Assembly: GCF_003115845.1 (NCBI RefSeq)
Contig: NZ_KZ819022.1
Coordinates: 124,001 to 188,000, forward strand
Origin: Brenneria roseae subsp. roseae
GTDB taxonomy: Bacteria > Pseudomonadota > Gammaproteobacteria > Enterobacterales > Enterobacteriaceae
Length of the DNA stretch: 64,000 bases
Direction: 5' to 3'
Of this stretch, positions 43,554-53,685 are shown one piece after another. The notes beneath the pieces are model-generated. The model searched no databases and was not told where the DNA came from. It worked only from the letters and a program-made list of their open reading frames with translations. Both the position numbers and the translations under genes were made by a program. Within the stretch, counting starts at the first letter, position 1. Each line of letters begins with the position of its first letter.

Positions 43554-44543
43554 ATGAAAAACCAGCGTGTTACGTTACAGGATATCGCTTTACTGGCAGG
43601 CGTAACGAAAATGACAGTGAGCCGCTATTTGCGTACTCCGGATAAGGTGTCGCCAGAAACCGGCGAGCGTATCGCTCAGGTTATGGCCGAAGTGAATTTT
43701 ACACCGGATAGCCAGCCTGACGCGGGAGGCGTGCGCAGCCCCCGTATCGGCGTTCTGGTGCCTTCTTTTAATAACCAGATTTTTTCCGATCTGCTGGCAG
43801 GCATTGAATCCGTCACGCTTGCCCAGGGCTATCAGACGCTGGTGGTTAACTACGATTACAATAAAGCGCGTGAAGAAGAACAGATCATTAATCTGCTCTC
43901 TTTTCCCATCGCCGGCCTGATCCTGACGGATTCCGAGCACACGCTACGCGCCGATAAATACCTGAATGCCGCATCCATTCCGGTTGCTCAGGTGATGGAT
44001 TTAGAGGTGATCCCCGGCCGTATTGTGGTCGGGTTTGATAATTACCGGGCCGCTTATGATATGACCTCGACCCTGCTGGCCAGTGGGAAAAAGCAGGTGG
44101 TCTATTTTGGTTCCATGTCTGACCGGCGTGATAGAAAGCGTTATCAGGGTTACAGCCAGGCGATGTTGGACGCAGGGGAGCAGCCGATGCATATTACGCC
44201 AAACCGGGTTTCCTCCATTTCAATCGGCGGCGGGATGCTGGCTCTGGCTCGCCAGATGTATCCACAGGCCGATGCGATTTTCTGCACCAATGATGATATT
44301 GCCGTCGGTGTGTTACAGGAATGTCTGCGACTGTCACTTGATGTCCCGGCTCAGATGGCGATATCCGGGTTTCATGGTCTTGATATTGGTCAGGCGACAA
44401 CGCCGGTCATGGCCAGCGTCATTACCCCCCGTTTTGAGATGGGGAAAGTTGCCGCAGAGATTTTACTTAAGAAAATCAATCAGATTCCTACTATTGAATA
44501 TGTTGACCTGCATTATCGTATTTCGCTCGGCGGTACGCTGTGA
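43554..44543 (+). CDS. gntR: LacI-family gluconate regulator (GntR/IdnR type)
   Basis: The 329-residue protein has an N-terminal LacI-type helix-turn-helix (VTLQDIALLAGVTKMTVSRYLRTPDKVS, residues 6-33) and a periplasmic-binding-protein-like effector domain with SGFHGLDIG near the C-terminus. It is close to E. coli GntR/IdnR, which respond to gluconate or 6-phosphogluconate and 5-ketogluconate. It lies between the divergent idnO operon and a 2-ketogluconate-type reductase gene; matching operator-like sequences lie on both sides of it, so it probably controls both arms. The role as repressor or activator cannot be told from sequence. Confidence 0.88.
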   Translation: MKNQRVTLQDIALLAGVTKMTVSRYLRTPDKVSPETGERIAQVMAEVNFTPDSQPDAGGVRSPRIGVLVPSFNNQIFSDLLAGIESVTLAQGYQTLVVNYDYNKAREEEQIINLLSFPIAGLILTDSEHTLRADKYLNAASIPVAQVMDLEVIPGRIVVGFDNYRAAYDMTSTLLASGKKQVVYFGSMSDRRDRKRYQGYSQAMLDAGEQPMHITPNRVSSISIGGGMLALARQMYPQADAIFCTNDDIAVGVLQECLRLSLDVPAQMAISGFHGLDIGQATTPVMASVITPRFEMGKVAAEILLKKINQIPTIEYVDLHYRISLGGTL

Positions 44544-44655
44544 TTTTCACTGACGCCATCTTCTTCTGCATGCGGATATGGCCGCGGGCAGCCCGTTTTC
44601 TTCCCTGAATGAGTGGTATGGATTGCGCTGCGCGGTGGAAAATGACGGCGCGATC

Positions 44656-44707
44656 ACGTTACCAGTAACATATTTTGTTAACATGATTTGCAGTGATGTC
44701 CGTCACA
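44656..44707. promoter_or_regulatory. GntR-type operator and CRP site upstream of the ketogluconate reductase
   Basis: ACGTTACCAGTAACAT (44656-44671) fits the GntR box ATGTTA-N4-TAACAT at eleven of twelve fixed positions. AGTGA-N6-TCACA (44692-44707) is a near-perfect CRP site. Both lie in the 336-bp gap 44544-44879, which holds no other feature. Confidence 0.7.
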
Positions 44708-44879
44708 AAATTGAACATCAAAAACAGGTGTGATAACCGCAACGAAGAAAAGGCCTTATCAGAAACGGAATATGCAGTTGCGCGCGGACCAGCGAATTGA
44801 ACTGCGAACCGAACGGGTGACACCGGTGTCGATAGTGCTTTTTTAATGATTTTTATTAAATCTATCAGGTGGTTATGTA

Positions 44880-45827
44880 ATGAAAAATGATGCTCAGTCT
44901 GTCCTGGTCGTGGCGCCGATTTTGCCGCATCTGATGAATAATCTGGAAGCGAACTTCACGGTACATAAACTTTTTGAGCAGGAAAACCCGCAGGCATTTC
45001 TTGCGGCGCAGGGTAAAAATATCAAGGGGATCGTTACTCGCGGTGATATTGGCGTAACGAACAGCGTGCTTGAAGAACTGCCGAATCTGGGGGTTATCGC
45101 CATATTCGGCGTGGGAACCGATGCCGTTGATCTGCAATATACCCGTCAGCGGGGCATCGCCGTGACAACAACACCGGGCGTGTTGACGGACGACGTCGCA
45201 GATACCGCGCTAGGGTTGATACTGTCCGTCTGCCGCCGTTTATGCCAGGCCGATAAATTTGTGCGGGACGGCCAATGGCTGCATGCGGGCCTGCCGCTGG
45301 GAACGAAAGTGACGGGAAAACGTATCGGCATTTTTGGTATGGGGAACATCGGCCGCGCAATTGCCCGCCGTGCCGCCGGTTTTGACATGCAGATTGCCTA
45401 TACCGATTTGAAAGAAAACCCCGCTCTGCCGTATCAATATGTCGCGGAATTACCGGATCTGGCAAAACAGAGCGATATTCTGGTCATCGCTATTTCAGGC
45501 GGACCGGGTCGTGAAGGATTAATTAATGCTGATATTTTCTCGCTGATGCCTGAAAGCGCCATCCTGATTAATATTGCCCGGGGCAATATGGTGAATCAGC
45601 AGGATCTTATTGATGCGTTGCAGCAGAAAAAAATAGCCGGCGCAGGATTGGATGTATTTAGCAATGAGCCTCATGTTCCCGACGAGTTTATTGGCATGGA
45701 TAATGTGGTTTTATTACCGCATATCGCCAGTGCGACAATAGAAACACGTATTCAGATGAGTAATATTGTTTTCTCAAATATCGATGCTCATTTTAAAGGT
45801 GAGAAAGAGCCTACGGCGATTTATTAA
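44880..45827 (+). CDS. 2-hydroxyacid dehydrogenase, 2-ketogluconate reductase type
   Basis: The 315-residue protein is a D-2-hydroxyacid dehydrogenase: NAD(P)-binding GIFGMGNIGRAIARR (about 148-162), the catalytic Arg in INIARGNMV, Glu in FSNEP and His in PHIAS. Relatives next to a ketogluconate transporter (KguD/GhrB group) reduce 2-keto-D-gluconate or its 6-phosphate to gluconate, which fits here (inference from context). A GGTGG ribosome-binding site precedes the ATG. It is first in an operon with the MFS gene; the gap to the next gene is 125 bases, so an extra promoter is possible. Confidence 0.88.
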   Translation: MKNDAQSVLVVAPILPHLMNNLEANFTVHKLFEQENPQAFLAAQGKNIKGIVTRGDIGVTNSVLEELPNLGVIAIFGVGTDAVDLQYTRQRGIAVTTTPGVLTDDVADTALGLILSVCRRLCQADKFVRDGQWLHAGLPLGTKVTGKRIGIFGMGNIGRAIARRAAGFDMQIAYTDLKENPALPYQYVAELPDLAKQSDILVIAISGGPGREGLINADIFSLMPESAILINIARGNMVNQQDLIDALQQKKIAGAGLDVFSNEPHVPDEFIGMDNVVLLPHIASATIETRIQMSNIVFSNIDAHFKGEKEPTAIY

Positions 45828-45952
45828 TTAACTTATTTTTTAACTTTAATCGCGCCACTAATTTTTTATCTGTTTTATGTACGGACAATCCTCTGTTGTT
45901 CTCATTAACTGTTCTAATCAACAGAGGATCGTTTCTCTTATTTTGAAGAGGC

Positions 45953-47269
45953 ATGACAAGCATGGACAATAAGATCCCTAATGCTCGCTGGTTACGTGTC
46001 ATCGTTCCTATCATGATTGCATGTATTATTTCTTTTATGGACCGGGTCAATATCAGTTTTGCGCTGCCTGGAGGAATGGAGACGGATTTAGGCATGGGCA
46101 GCCAAATGGCCGGACTTGCCGGAGGCATATTTTTCATTGGCTATCTGTTTCTGCAAATTCCCGGCGGACGGATGGCGGTGCATGGCAGCGGTCGGAAATT
46201 TATTGCCTTTTCCCTGTTCGGGTGGGCGATTATTTCCATCCTGACCGGTCTGGTAACCAATCACTATCAATTGTTGTTCCTGCGCTTTTTACTGGGCGTT
46301 TCGGAAGGCGGGATGCTGCCGGTGGTTCTGACGATGGTCAGCAACTGGTTTCCGGAAAAAGAAATTGGCCGCGCGAACGCGTTTGTCATGATGTTTGCCC
46401 CGCTGGGCGGCATGTTTACCGCGCCGTTATCCGGGTTCATCATCAACGCGCTTGACTGGCGCTGGCTGTTTATTCTGGAAGGCGGGCTGTCGGCCGTGGT
46501 TCTGGTGATGTGGTGGTTTGTTATCAGCGATCGTCCTGAAGAGGCCAAATGGCTGTCTGAAAAAGAACGCCATTATCTGATCACGGAGCTGGCCCGGGAG
46601 AGGGAAGAACGGGTCCGTATCGCGCCGGTGACCAATGCACCGTTGAAAGAGGTGTTTCTGAATAATGGTCTGGTTAAGCTGATTATCCTGAATTTCTTTT
46701 ATCAAACAGGTGATTATGGTTATACGCTTTGGCTTCCCACCATTTTGAAAAACCTGACCGGCGGCAGCATGGCGTCGGTGGGCGTTCTGGCTATCCTGCC
46801 GTTTGTCGCGACCATTCTGGGCATTTATGCCATCTCCATTCTGGTGGATAAGACCGGTAAACGTCGTCTGTTCATTATGCTGTCGCTGTTCTGCTTTGCG
46901 GCGGGTTTGATTTGTTCAGTGCTGTTCAGAAATTATCCCGTCGCGTCTTACATTTCTCTGGTGGTGTGCGGTTTCTTCCTGAAAGCGGCAACCGGGCCTT
47001 TCTGGTCTATTCCGGGACGGATTGCCGTTCCTGAAGTCGCAGGGGGCGCTCGCGGCGTGATTAATGGACTGGGGAATCTGGGCGGTTTTTGCGGTCCTTA
47101 TCTGGTCGGCGTGATGCTCTATTTCTTCGGGCAGGCTACGGCGGTTTGCGTACTGGCCGCCTCCCTGATTATTGCCGGGCTGATTACCTGCCTGTTGCCG
47201 GAAACGTGCGATGTGTCCGTTGATAAAAACACCAGGGTAAAGCCGCTTGGTCGCGTTGAACGAACATAG
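45953..47269 (+). CDS. MFS transporter of sugar acids (2-ketogluconate type)
   Basis: The 438-residue protein has twelve hydrophobic segments and the anion:cation symporter (ACS) signature at its N-terminus: DRVNISFALPGGMETDLGM in helix 1-2 region, GYLFLQIPGGRMA and the loop R-F-L-L-G-V-S-E-G-G. Family members carry hexuronates, glucarate and 2-ketogluconate; position between the 2-ketogluconate-type reductase and edd suggests that ketogluconate is the substrate. ATG codons at 45953 and 45962 are both possible. Next gene after 83 bases. Confidence 0.88.
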   Translation: MTSMDNKIPNARWLRVIVPIMIACIISFMDRVNISFALPGGMETDLGMGSQMAGLAGGIFFIGYLFLQIPGGRMAVHGSGRKFIAFSLFGWAIISILTGLVTNHYQLLFLRFLLGVSEGGMLPVVLTMVSNWFPEKEIGRANAFVMMFAPLGGMFTAPLSGFIINALDWRWLFILEGGLSAVVLVMWWFVISDRPEEAKWLSEKERHYLITELAREREERVRIAPVTNAPLKEVFLNNGLVKLIILNFFYQTGDYGYTLWLPTILKNLTGGSMASVGVLAILPFVATILGIYAISILVDKTGKRRLFIMLSLFCFAAGLICSVLFRNYPVASYISLVVCGFFLKAATGPFWSIPGRIAVPEVAGGARGVINGLGNLGGFCGPYLVGVMLYFFGQATAVCVLAASLIIAGLITCLLPETCDVSVDKNTRVKPLGRVERT

Positions 47270-47352
47270 TGTCGTATTGAGCAAAACAGCGTTATCCCGC
47301 TGGCTGCGATACGTTGCGATCGCAGCCGGTAGTGTAGAAGTCGGAGTGGGTT

Positions 47353-47859
47353 ATGAATGTGCAGCACCAGTTTGAATTATGTCAACAACAGCAGCAGTTG
47401 ATTGTTTTACCTGAATTTAATCGCCAACTGGCCTGGTCATTGGGCGAAGCAATAAAACATCAGGCGGAACGCCAGTCTCTGTCGTTGGCGATGAGTATTA
47501 CCGTTAATCACCAAACCTGGTTCAGCTATGCCATGCCGGGTACGACGCAGGAAAATCTGGATTGGCTGCGCCGTAAACGTAATGTGGTGGAACTGCTGGA
47601 GATGAGTTCCTATGCCGCCAGCCTGATGTTACAAGTGCGCCAGACCACGTTGTCTGCCCGTTATGGGGTCAATGAACGTGACTATGCCGCGTTTGGCGGC
47701 GGATTCCCCTTACAGGTTAAACATGCCGGGATCGTGGGCAGCGTGGTGGTATCGGGCGCGCCGCATCGTGAAGATCACTATTTTCTGGTCGGCGTGTTGG
47801 CGCGTTTTGCCGGTCTGACAGAAGAAACGCTTGACCGCCTGATGCAGGAGGCTCAATGA
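47353..47859 (+). CDS. Heme-degrading-domain/HbpS-like protein
   Basis: The 168-residue protein belongs to the HbpS/DUF336 (UPF0303) group; conserved features are [41 protein letters not shown] and [14 protein letters not shown]. Some relatives bind heme; others lie within sugar or acid catabolic operons where their role is unknown. The ATG follows GGAGTGGGTT. Its stop overlaps the edd start (ATGA), which is strong evidence of co-translation with 6-phosphogluconate dehydratase. Confidence 0.85.
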   Translation: MNVQHQFELCQQQQQLIVLPEFNRQLAWSLGEAIKHQAERQSLSLAMSITVNHQTWFSYAMPGTTQENLDWLRRKRNVVELLEMSSYAASLMLQVRQTTLSARYGVNERDYAAFGGGFPLQVKHAGIVGSVVVSGAPHREDHYFLVGVLARFAGLTEETLDRLMQEAQ

Positions 47860-49667
47860 ACCCTGTCGTTGAGTGCGTCACACAGCAAATTATTACGCGT
47901 TCAGCGGCGAGCCGTCGGGCATATCTTGACCGGATTGCCGCCGCCAAAGAGACGAAAGTTCAGCGCTCCCAACTGGCCTGCGGCAACCTGGCGCACGGTT
48001 TCGCCGCCTGTACGCCCGATGATAAAGCGGTGCTCAGAAATATGGTGCATAGCGATATCGCGATTATTACGGCGTATAACGACATGCTTTCCGCCCATCA
48101 GCCCTACGAGCATTATCCGGAGCAGTTAAAATCGGCTTTACGTACCGTCGGCGCCGTGGGGCAGGTGGCGGGCGGCGTACCGGCCATGTGTGATGGCGTG
48201 ACGCAAGGGCAGGACGGTATGGAGCTGTCGCTAATGAGCCGCGACGTTATCGCCATGTCCGCGGCGGTGGGGTTGTCGCATAACATGTTTGACGGGGCCC
48301 TGTATCTCGGCGTGTGTGACAAAATTGTTCCCGGCCTGTTGATGGCGGCGCTGTCGTTTGGTCATCTGCCGGCTCTGTTTATTCCTGCCGGGCCGATGAC
48401 CAGCGGGTTGCCTAATAAAGAAAAAGTGCGGGTAAGGCAGCTTTACGCAGAAGGAAAGGTCGATCGTCAGGCGCTGCTGGAAGCAGAAGCCGCGTCCTAT
48501 CACGGTATTGGCACCTGCACGTTTTACGGTACGGCCAATTCTAACCAGATGGTCATGGAGGTTATGGGGCTGCATTTGCCCGGAGCGTCTTTTGTGCATC
48601 CTGATACGCCCTTGCGTCAGGCGTTGAATGATGCCGCCGCTCGTCAGATTGTGCGTATGACGGCGGTTTCCGGCAATTATCTGCCCGTCGGTCATCTGGT
48701 CAATGAACAGGTTATCGTCAATGGCATTGTGGCGCTGCTGGCCAGCGGCGGATCGACGAATCTTACCATGCATCTGATCGCCATCGCCCGCGCCGCCGGG
48801 ATTCTGATCAACTGGGATGATTTTTCCCGGTTGTCTGAGGTTGTTCCCCTGCTGTGCCGTATTTATCCGAATGGTCCGGCGGATATTAACTACTTCCAGG
48901 CCGCGGGTGGCGTTCCCTTGCTGGTGCGTGAATTACTCAATAGCGGTCTGCTGCATGAGGATGTGGAAACGGTTGCCGGCCGGGGATTGCAGCGTTACAC
49001 CCTGGAACCTTATCTTGCAGAAGAAGGCCTTCGGTGGCGGAGTGGCCCGGAGATCTCGATGGATACGTCGGTCATTACCGCTGTCGGCCAGCCTTATTCG
49101 CCACACGGCGGATTAAAAGTGCTGTCCGGTAATATAGGCCGCGCCGTGATGAAAACCTCAGCGGTTCCCGATGATGCGCTGATCGTTGAAGCGCCGGCGG
49201 TGGTGTTTGACAGCCAGCATGACGTGGGCCCCGCCTTTGACCGCGGTGAGCTGGATAAGGATTGTGTCGTCGTGGTGCGCTATCAGGGACCGCAAGCCGT
49301 GGGCATGCCGGAGTTGCATAAGCTGATGCCGCCGCTGGGGGTGCTGATGGATAAAGGGTTTCGCGTGGCGCTGGTCACCGATGGCCGTCTGTCGGGCGCC
49401 TCGGGGAAAGTGCCGTCAGCGATACATGTCACCCCGGAGGCCTGTGATGGCGGGCTGCTGGCGAAAATCCGCACTGGCGACATCATCCGTATTAACGGAC
49501 ACACCGGGGAGATTTCACTACGGGTTGAGGATGAGGTGCTAACGCAGCGCGTCGTTAAACCGTATGATTTAACGCCCTACCATCAGGGGTGCGGCAGGGA
49601 ACTTTTTACCGCGCTGCGTGAGCGGCTTTCCGGCGCGGAACAAGGAGCCTGCTGTATTCCTTTCTGA
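47856..49667 (+). CDS. edd: Phosphogluconate dehydratase (Edd)
   Basis: Edd dehydrates 6-phosphogluconate to 2-keto-3-deoxy-6-phosphogluconate, the first dedicated step of the Entner-Doudoroff pathway. The 603-residue protein matches E. coli Edd: [74 protein letters not shown] (4Fe-4S cysteines in CDG and FYGTANS region) and [13 protein letters not shown] at the C-terminus. No eda gene follows in this window, so the aldolase must be elsewhere. The gene overlaps the preceding one by four bases and is followed by a strong hairpin. Confidence 0.95.
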   Translation: MNPVVECVTQQIITRSAASRRAYLDRIAAAKETKVQRSQLACGNLAHGFAACTPDDKAVLRNMVHSDIAIITAYNDMLSAHQPYEHYPEQLKSALRTVGAVGQVAGGVPAMCDGVTQGQDGMELSLMSRDVIAMSAAVGLSHNMFDGALYLGVCDKIVPGLLMAALSFGHLPALFIPAGPMTSGLPNKEKVRVRQLYAEGKVDRQALLEAEAASYHGIGTCTFYGTANSNQMVMEVMGLHLPGASFVHPDTPLRQALNDAAARQIVRMTAVSGNYLPVGHLVNEQVIVNGIVALLASGGSTNLTMHLIAIARAAGILINWDDFSRLSEVVPLLCRIYPNGPADINYFQAAGGVPLLVRELLNSGLLHEDVETVAGRGLQRYTLEPYLAEEGLRWRSGPEISMDTSVITAVGQPYSPHGGLKVLSGNIGRAVMKTSAVPDDALIVEAPAVVFDSQHDVGPAFDRGELDKDCVVVVRYQGPQAVGMPELHKLMPPLGVLMDKGFRVALVTDGRLSGASGKVPSAIHVTPEACDGGLLAKIRTGDIIRINGHTGEISLRVEDEVLTQRVVKPYDLTPYHQGCGRELFTALRERLSGAEQGACCIPF

Positions 49668-49672
49668 AGGTA

Positions 49673-49699
49673 AAACCGGGAACTTATTGTTCCCGGTTT
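49673..49699. terminator. Bidirectional hairpin between edd and nupC
   Basis: AAACCGGGAAC and GTTCCCGGTTT form a perfect 11-bp stem with a TTATT loop between the convergent edd and nupC genes. Confidence 0.85.
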
Positions 49700-49709
49700 A
49701 GACATCGTG

Positions 49710-50906
49710 TTACAGCACCAATCCTGCGATAGATGCGGAAAGAATGCTCACCAGCGTTGAACCATAAACCAGTTTCAGACCGAAACGGGAAACCACGTTG
49801 CCCTGTTGTTCATTCAGACCTTTAATCGCACCGGCGATAATACCGATCGATGAAAAGTTGGCGAAAGACACCAGGAAGACAGACAGGATGCCCACACTGC
49901 GCGGCGACAGCGTGTCCGCTACTTTTTGCAGCTCCAGCATGGCCACGAATTCATTGGATACAAGTTTGGTCGCCATAATGCTGCCAACTTGCAGGGCTTC
50001 ATGAGAGGGGATACCCATAATCCAGGCAAACGGATAGAAAGCGTAGCCGAGGATATCCTGGAAGCTCACGCCGAAGACGGCGCTGAAAATGGCGTTAATG
50101 GCGGCGATCAGGGCGATAAAGCCAATCAGCATGGCGGCAACGATAACCGCGACTTTGAAACCGGCCAGGATATATTCGCCCAGCATTTCAAAAAAGCTCT
50201 GACCCTCGTGCAGATTACCTAACTGTAGCTCCGGTTCGTCGCCCACTTTGTAAGGATTGATGAGTGACAGCACGATAAAGGTACTGAACATGTTCAGGAT
50301 CAGGGCGGCGACCACGAACTTGGCATCGAGCATGGACATGTAGGCGCCGACGATGGACATGGAAACCGTCGACATGGCGGTGGCGGCCATGGTGTACATC
50401 CGTTTTTCGGACATCTTGCCCAAAATGTCTTTGTAGGCAATGAAGTTTTCGGACTGGCCGAGAATCAGTGAACTGACGGCGTTAAAGGATTCGAGTTTCC
50501 CCATGCCATTCACTTTGGACAGTACCGTACCGATCACACGAATGATGATGGGCAGCACTTTGATGTATTGCAAAATCCCGATCAGCGCAGAAATGAAGAC
50601 GATAGGGCAGAGCACTTTGAAGAAGAACGAGATCAGGTTCTTTTCACTATTGACCATGTCACCGAAGACGAAATCAGTCCCCTGACCGGCGAATCCGAGC
50701 AGTTTATCGAAGAGCGCCGCGACCCCTTTTACCGCACCCAACCCGATATTCGAATAGAGGAAAAAGTAGGCCAGCAGGATTTCAATAACCAGCAGTTGAA
50801 TAATAAAACGGATACGGATGCTTTTACGATCCCGGCAGACAAGTAGCGCCAGAGCGGCAATGACAACCAACGCCAAAACAAATTGCGCAATATGGGATAG
50901 AGACAT
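49710..50906 (-). CDS. nupC: Concentrative nucleoside transporter NupC
   Basis: NupC takes up pyrimidine and some purine nucleosides with protons. From the ATG at 50906 (GGAGCAAAC before it) the protein is 398 residues, near E. coli NupC (400), and shares its blocks: [86 protein letters not shown] and VSNEFVAML. Ten or so hydrophobic segments are visible. A longer frame starting at 50942 is unlikely. It stands alone between the edd operon and dsdC. Confidence 0.93.
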   Translation of the reverse strand: MSLSHIAQFVLALVVIAALALLVCRDRKSIRIRFIIQLLVIEILLAYFFLYSNIGLGAVKGVAALFDKLLGFAGQGTDFVFGDMVNSEKNLISFFFKVLCPIVFISALIGILQYIKVLPIIIRVIGTVLSKVNGMGKLESFNAVSSLILGQSENFIAYKDILGKMSEKRMYTMAATAMSTVSMSIVGAYMSMLDAKFVVAALILNMFSTFIVLSLINPYKVGDEPELQLGNLHEGQSFFEMLGEYILAGFKVAVIVAAMLIGFIALIAAINAIFSAVFGVSFQDILGYAFYPFAWIMGIPSHEALQVGSIMATKLVSNEFVAMLELQKVADTLSPRSVGILSVFLVSFANFSSIGIIAGAIKGLNEQQGNVVSRFGLKLVYGSTLVSILSASIAGLVL

Positions 50907-51159
50907 GTTTGCTCCAAATATGAGGCAGGCCAAGTTTTCCACGTCATTCTATGTAACGCGTTCACTAAAAATGAGATGAAGAACACAAAAACGCAATTAT
51001 ATCTTGGGAAGATATCGAAACTAAACGGTGTATCTCGTTATGGAGGCACTTTTATCCATTCATTATTTTGATACCACCTTTGGCAGGCGATATTTTCATC
51101 AGTCAAGCGCGTTAGTCATCCGCTTTTGCCAAATCGGGGGGAGCTTACGGCTTTGTCGA

Positions 51160-52101
51160 TCAGGTATTCCGGGCCTGATTTTTCAGCCATTGGATAAACG
51201 CGTTGATTTTTGGCCACTGCCGGTCCGACAAGGTGGTGATGTAGTAGCGCTGTTCGCACTTCATTTCCAGCCCCGGAAACGGCACGATCAGTTCTTTGCT
51301 TTCCAGCCGTTTGCTTACCAGTTTACGTCGCCCCATCGCCACGCCGATATGGTTCATGGCGGCGATCACCGCCAGATCGGAGCGATCAAATCCCATCCCG
51401 CACTGTCTTTCATCAAGCGCTATCGAAAAATGGCTGGCCCAGGCGCTCCATTCACCGACGTCCGAGTCATAGCTCCATGCCTGCCGATCGTGTAATAACG
51501 TGCAGCGGCGCAGATTGTCCGGCTTGGCGATCAGGTCAAAACGCTGGGCGTATTCCGGGCTGCATACCGGCACCATCGATTCATCCATCAGATGCTCGCA
51601 GGCCAGTTTTTCCGGCGTTTTGTCGTCGAAGTAAATGGCCAAATCGATGCCCGCGCCGCTGAAATCCACCATCTCATTGCCGGTCAGAATATTCAGGCTG
51701 ATGGCCGGGTAATGACGGGCAAAGTCAGCCAGCTTCGGCACCAGCCAGCATTGGGCGACGGATGGCCGGGAATAGACGGTCAGCACCCCAGAGAGTTCCT
51801 GGCTTTTGATCTCCAGGATCTCCTGATTGAGGTAGTTAAGCGATGATTTGAACACGGAAAACAGCCGTTCGCCTTCCGGGGTCAGTTCCACCCTGCGGTG
51901 GAAGCGCTGAAACAGGCGAAAACCCAGCTCATCTTCCAGATGATTGATACGGTGGCTGACGGCGCTGGGGGTCAGGGATAGCTCTTCTGCCGCCAGCGCA
52001 AAGGAGCAGTGGCGGGCGGCGACTTCAAAGGTGTGTAGCCGCGATAACTGGTAGCCGTTCAGGTGTTTATTTCGGACAAGATAATGGTTGGCGTCGTACA
52101 T
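51160..52101 (-). CDS. dsdC: D-serine regulator DsdC (LysR family)
   Basis: DsdC is the D-serine-responsive activator of dsdXA. The 313-residue protein has an N-terminal LysR helix-turn-helix (LHTFEVAARHCSFALAAEELSLTPSAVSHRI, about residues 22-52) and the substrate-binding domain with CLLHDRQ-like sequence near residue 200. Length and order match E. coli DsdC (311). It is divergent from dsdX across about 230 bases, which contain an ATAAG-N8-CTTAT dyad of LysR type. D-serine occurs in urine and soil; plant-associated enterobacteria also carry this locus. Confidence 0.93.
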   Translation of the reverse strand: MYDANHYLVRNKHLNGYQLSRLHTFEVAARHCSFALAAEELSLTPSAVSHRINHLEDELGFRLFQRFHRRVELTPEGERLFSVFKSSLNYLNQEILEIKSQELSGVLTVYSRPSVAQCWLVPKLADFARHYPAISLNILTGNEMVDFSGAGIDLAIYFDDKTPEKLACEHLMDESMVPVCSPEYAQRFDLIAKPDNLRRCTLLHDRQAWSYDSDVGEWSAWASHFSIALDERQCGMGFDRSDLAVIAAMNHIGVAMGRRKLVSKRLESKELIVPFPGLEMKCEQRYYITTLSDRQWPKINAFIQWLKNQARNT

Positions 52102-52164
52102 GGCTGAGTTCAGTGATGGTTTCTGGATGATGCGAGCATAGCGTAATTATCCGGGCTGCGGTGT

Positions 52165-52182
52165 ATAAGGATGAATTCTTAT
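52165..52182. promoter_or_regulatory. LysR-type dyad in the dsdC-dsdX divergent region
   Basis: ATAAG (52165-52169) and CTTAT (52178-52182) are separated by eight bases, matching the T-N11-A dyad format of LysR-family operators. It lies between the divergent dsdC and dsdX starts. Confidence 0.5.
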
Positions 52183-52330
52183 GATGCAAAAGCAGGATTA
52201 TGGCGGGGTTATGACCAATATCACGTATTTGATTTAATCTGCTTCATGCGTAGCGTATTTTTGATCGTTTGTCAGCTCTGTCAACTTCTTATCCAATAGC
52301 AGGGTAAATTCAACATGGCTGAGAACAGAT

Positions 52331-53668
52331 ATGAACGAACAAATCTGGGTAGTCTGTACCTTATTAACAAGCATAATCATCATCATATTGACTATCGTTA
52401 AATTCAAAGTGCACCCTTTCCTGGCGCTGCTGCTGGCCAGTTTCTATGTTGGCGCGCTGATGGGGATGAACCCGCTGGACATGGTAAACGCCATTGAAGG
52501 CGGGATCGGCGGAACGCTCGGGTTTCTTGCCGCCGTTATTGGTCTGGGGACGATTCTGGGCAAGATGATGGAAGTTTCCGGCGCGGCGGAGCGTATCGGT
52601 ATTACGTTGCAAAAGTGCCGCTGGCTGTCGCCGGACGTCATCATGGTGCTGGTGGGATTGATCTGCGGTATTACCCTGTTCGTGGAGGTTGGGGTCGTGC
52701 TGTTGATTCCGCTGGCATTCTCCATTGCCAAAAAGACCCATACTTCACTGCTGAAACTGGCCATCCCGCTGTGTACCGCGCTGATGGCCGTTCACTGCGT
52801 GGTGCCTCCCCATCCGGCGGCGCTGTATGTCACCAATAAACTGGGCGCGGATATTGGCTCGGTGATCGTTTATGGCCTGCTCGTCGGGCTGGTTGCTTCA
52901 CTGATCGGCGGCCCGCTGTTCCTCAAGTTTCTCGGTAACCGTCTGCCATTTAAAACCGTGCCCGCGGCGTTTTCAGAACTGGAGGTGCGCCGGGAAGAGG
53001 ATCTGCCCTCGCTGGGCGCCACGTTGTTCACCGTACTGCTGCCGATTGTGCTGATGCTGATCAAAACCGCAGCGGAACTGAACATGGAAAAAGGTTCTGC
53101 GCTGTACAACTTCCTGGAGTTTATCGGTAATCCCATCACGGCCATGTTTATCGCCGCGTTTGTCGCCTATTACGTGCTGGGCATTCGCCGGAATATGGGG
53201 ATGAGTACGCTGCTGACCAAAACGGAAGACTGCTTCTCCTCCATCGCCAATATTCTGCTGATTATCGGGGCGGGCGGCGCGTTTAACGGCATCCTCAAAG
53301 CGAGCGGATTGGCCGATACGCTGGCGGCGGTGCTGTCGAATATGCACATGCACCCGATTCTGCTGGCGTGGCTGGTCGCCATCATTCTGCACGCCGCCGT
53401 GGGCTCCGCCACGGTGGCGATGATGGGGGCGACCGCCATTGTCGCGCCGGTGTTGCCTCTGTATCCAGACATCAGCCCGGAGATCATTACGTTGGCTATC
53501 GGCTCCGGCGCCATCGGTTGTACCATCGTGACGGATTCCCTGTTCTGGCTGGTGAAGCAGTATTGCGGCGCGACGTTGAGTGAGACATTCAGGTATTACA
53601 CCGTGGCGACCTTTATTGCCTCGTTGATTGCGCTGGGCGCGACCTTCCTGCTTTCTTATGTTGTGTGA
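52331..53668 (+). CDS. dsdX: D-serine transporter DsdX
   Basis: DsdX is a gluconate:H+ symporter family permease that imports D-serine. The 445-residue protein equals E. coli DsdX in length and shows many hydrophobic helices, [18 protein letters not shown] and [21 protein letters not shown] in the first half and [16 protein letters not shown] near the end. It begins divergent from dsdC and stops 17 bases before dsdA, so dsdXA is one operon. Sequence similarity to the gluconate permeases GntP/IdnT is expected; the neighbouring dsdA and dsdC identify it as DsdX. Confidence 0.94.
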   Translation: MNEQIWVVCTLLTSIIIIILTIVKFKVHPFLALLLASFYVGALMGMNPLDMVNAIEGGIGGTLGFLAAVIGLGTILGKMMEVSGAAERIGITLQKCRWLSPDVIMVLVGLICGITLFVEVGVVLLIPLAFSIAKKTHTSLLKLAIPLCTALMAVHCVVPPHPAALYVTNKLGADIGSVIVYGLLVGLVASLIGGPLFLKFLGNRLPFKTVPAAFSELEVRREEDLPSLGATLFTVLLPIVLMLIKTAAELNMEKGSALYNFLEFIGNPITAMFIAAFVAYYVLGIRRNMGMSTLLTKTEDCFSSIANILLIIGAGGAFNGILKASGLADTLAAVLSNMHMHPILLAWLVAIILHAAVGSATVAMMGATAIVAPVLPLYPDISPEIITLAIGSGAIGCTIVTDSLFWLVKQYCGATLSETFRYYTVATFIASLIALGATFLLSYVV

Positions 53669-53685
53669 TCAAGAAGAGAAAAGTG

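Noticed and set aside
45094..45465. Frames antisense to the ketogluconate reductase
   Set aside because: Arg/Pro-rich shadow frames without start signals.
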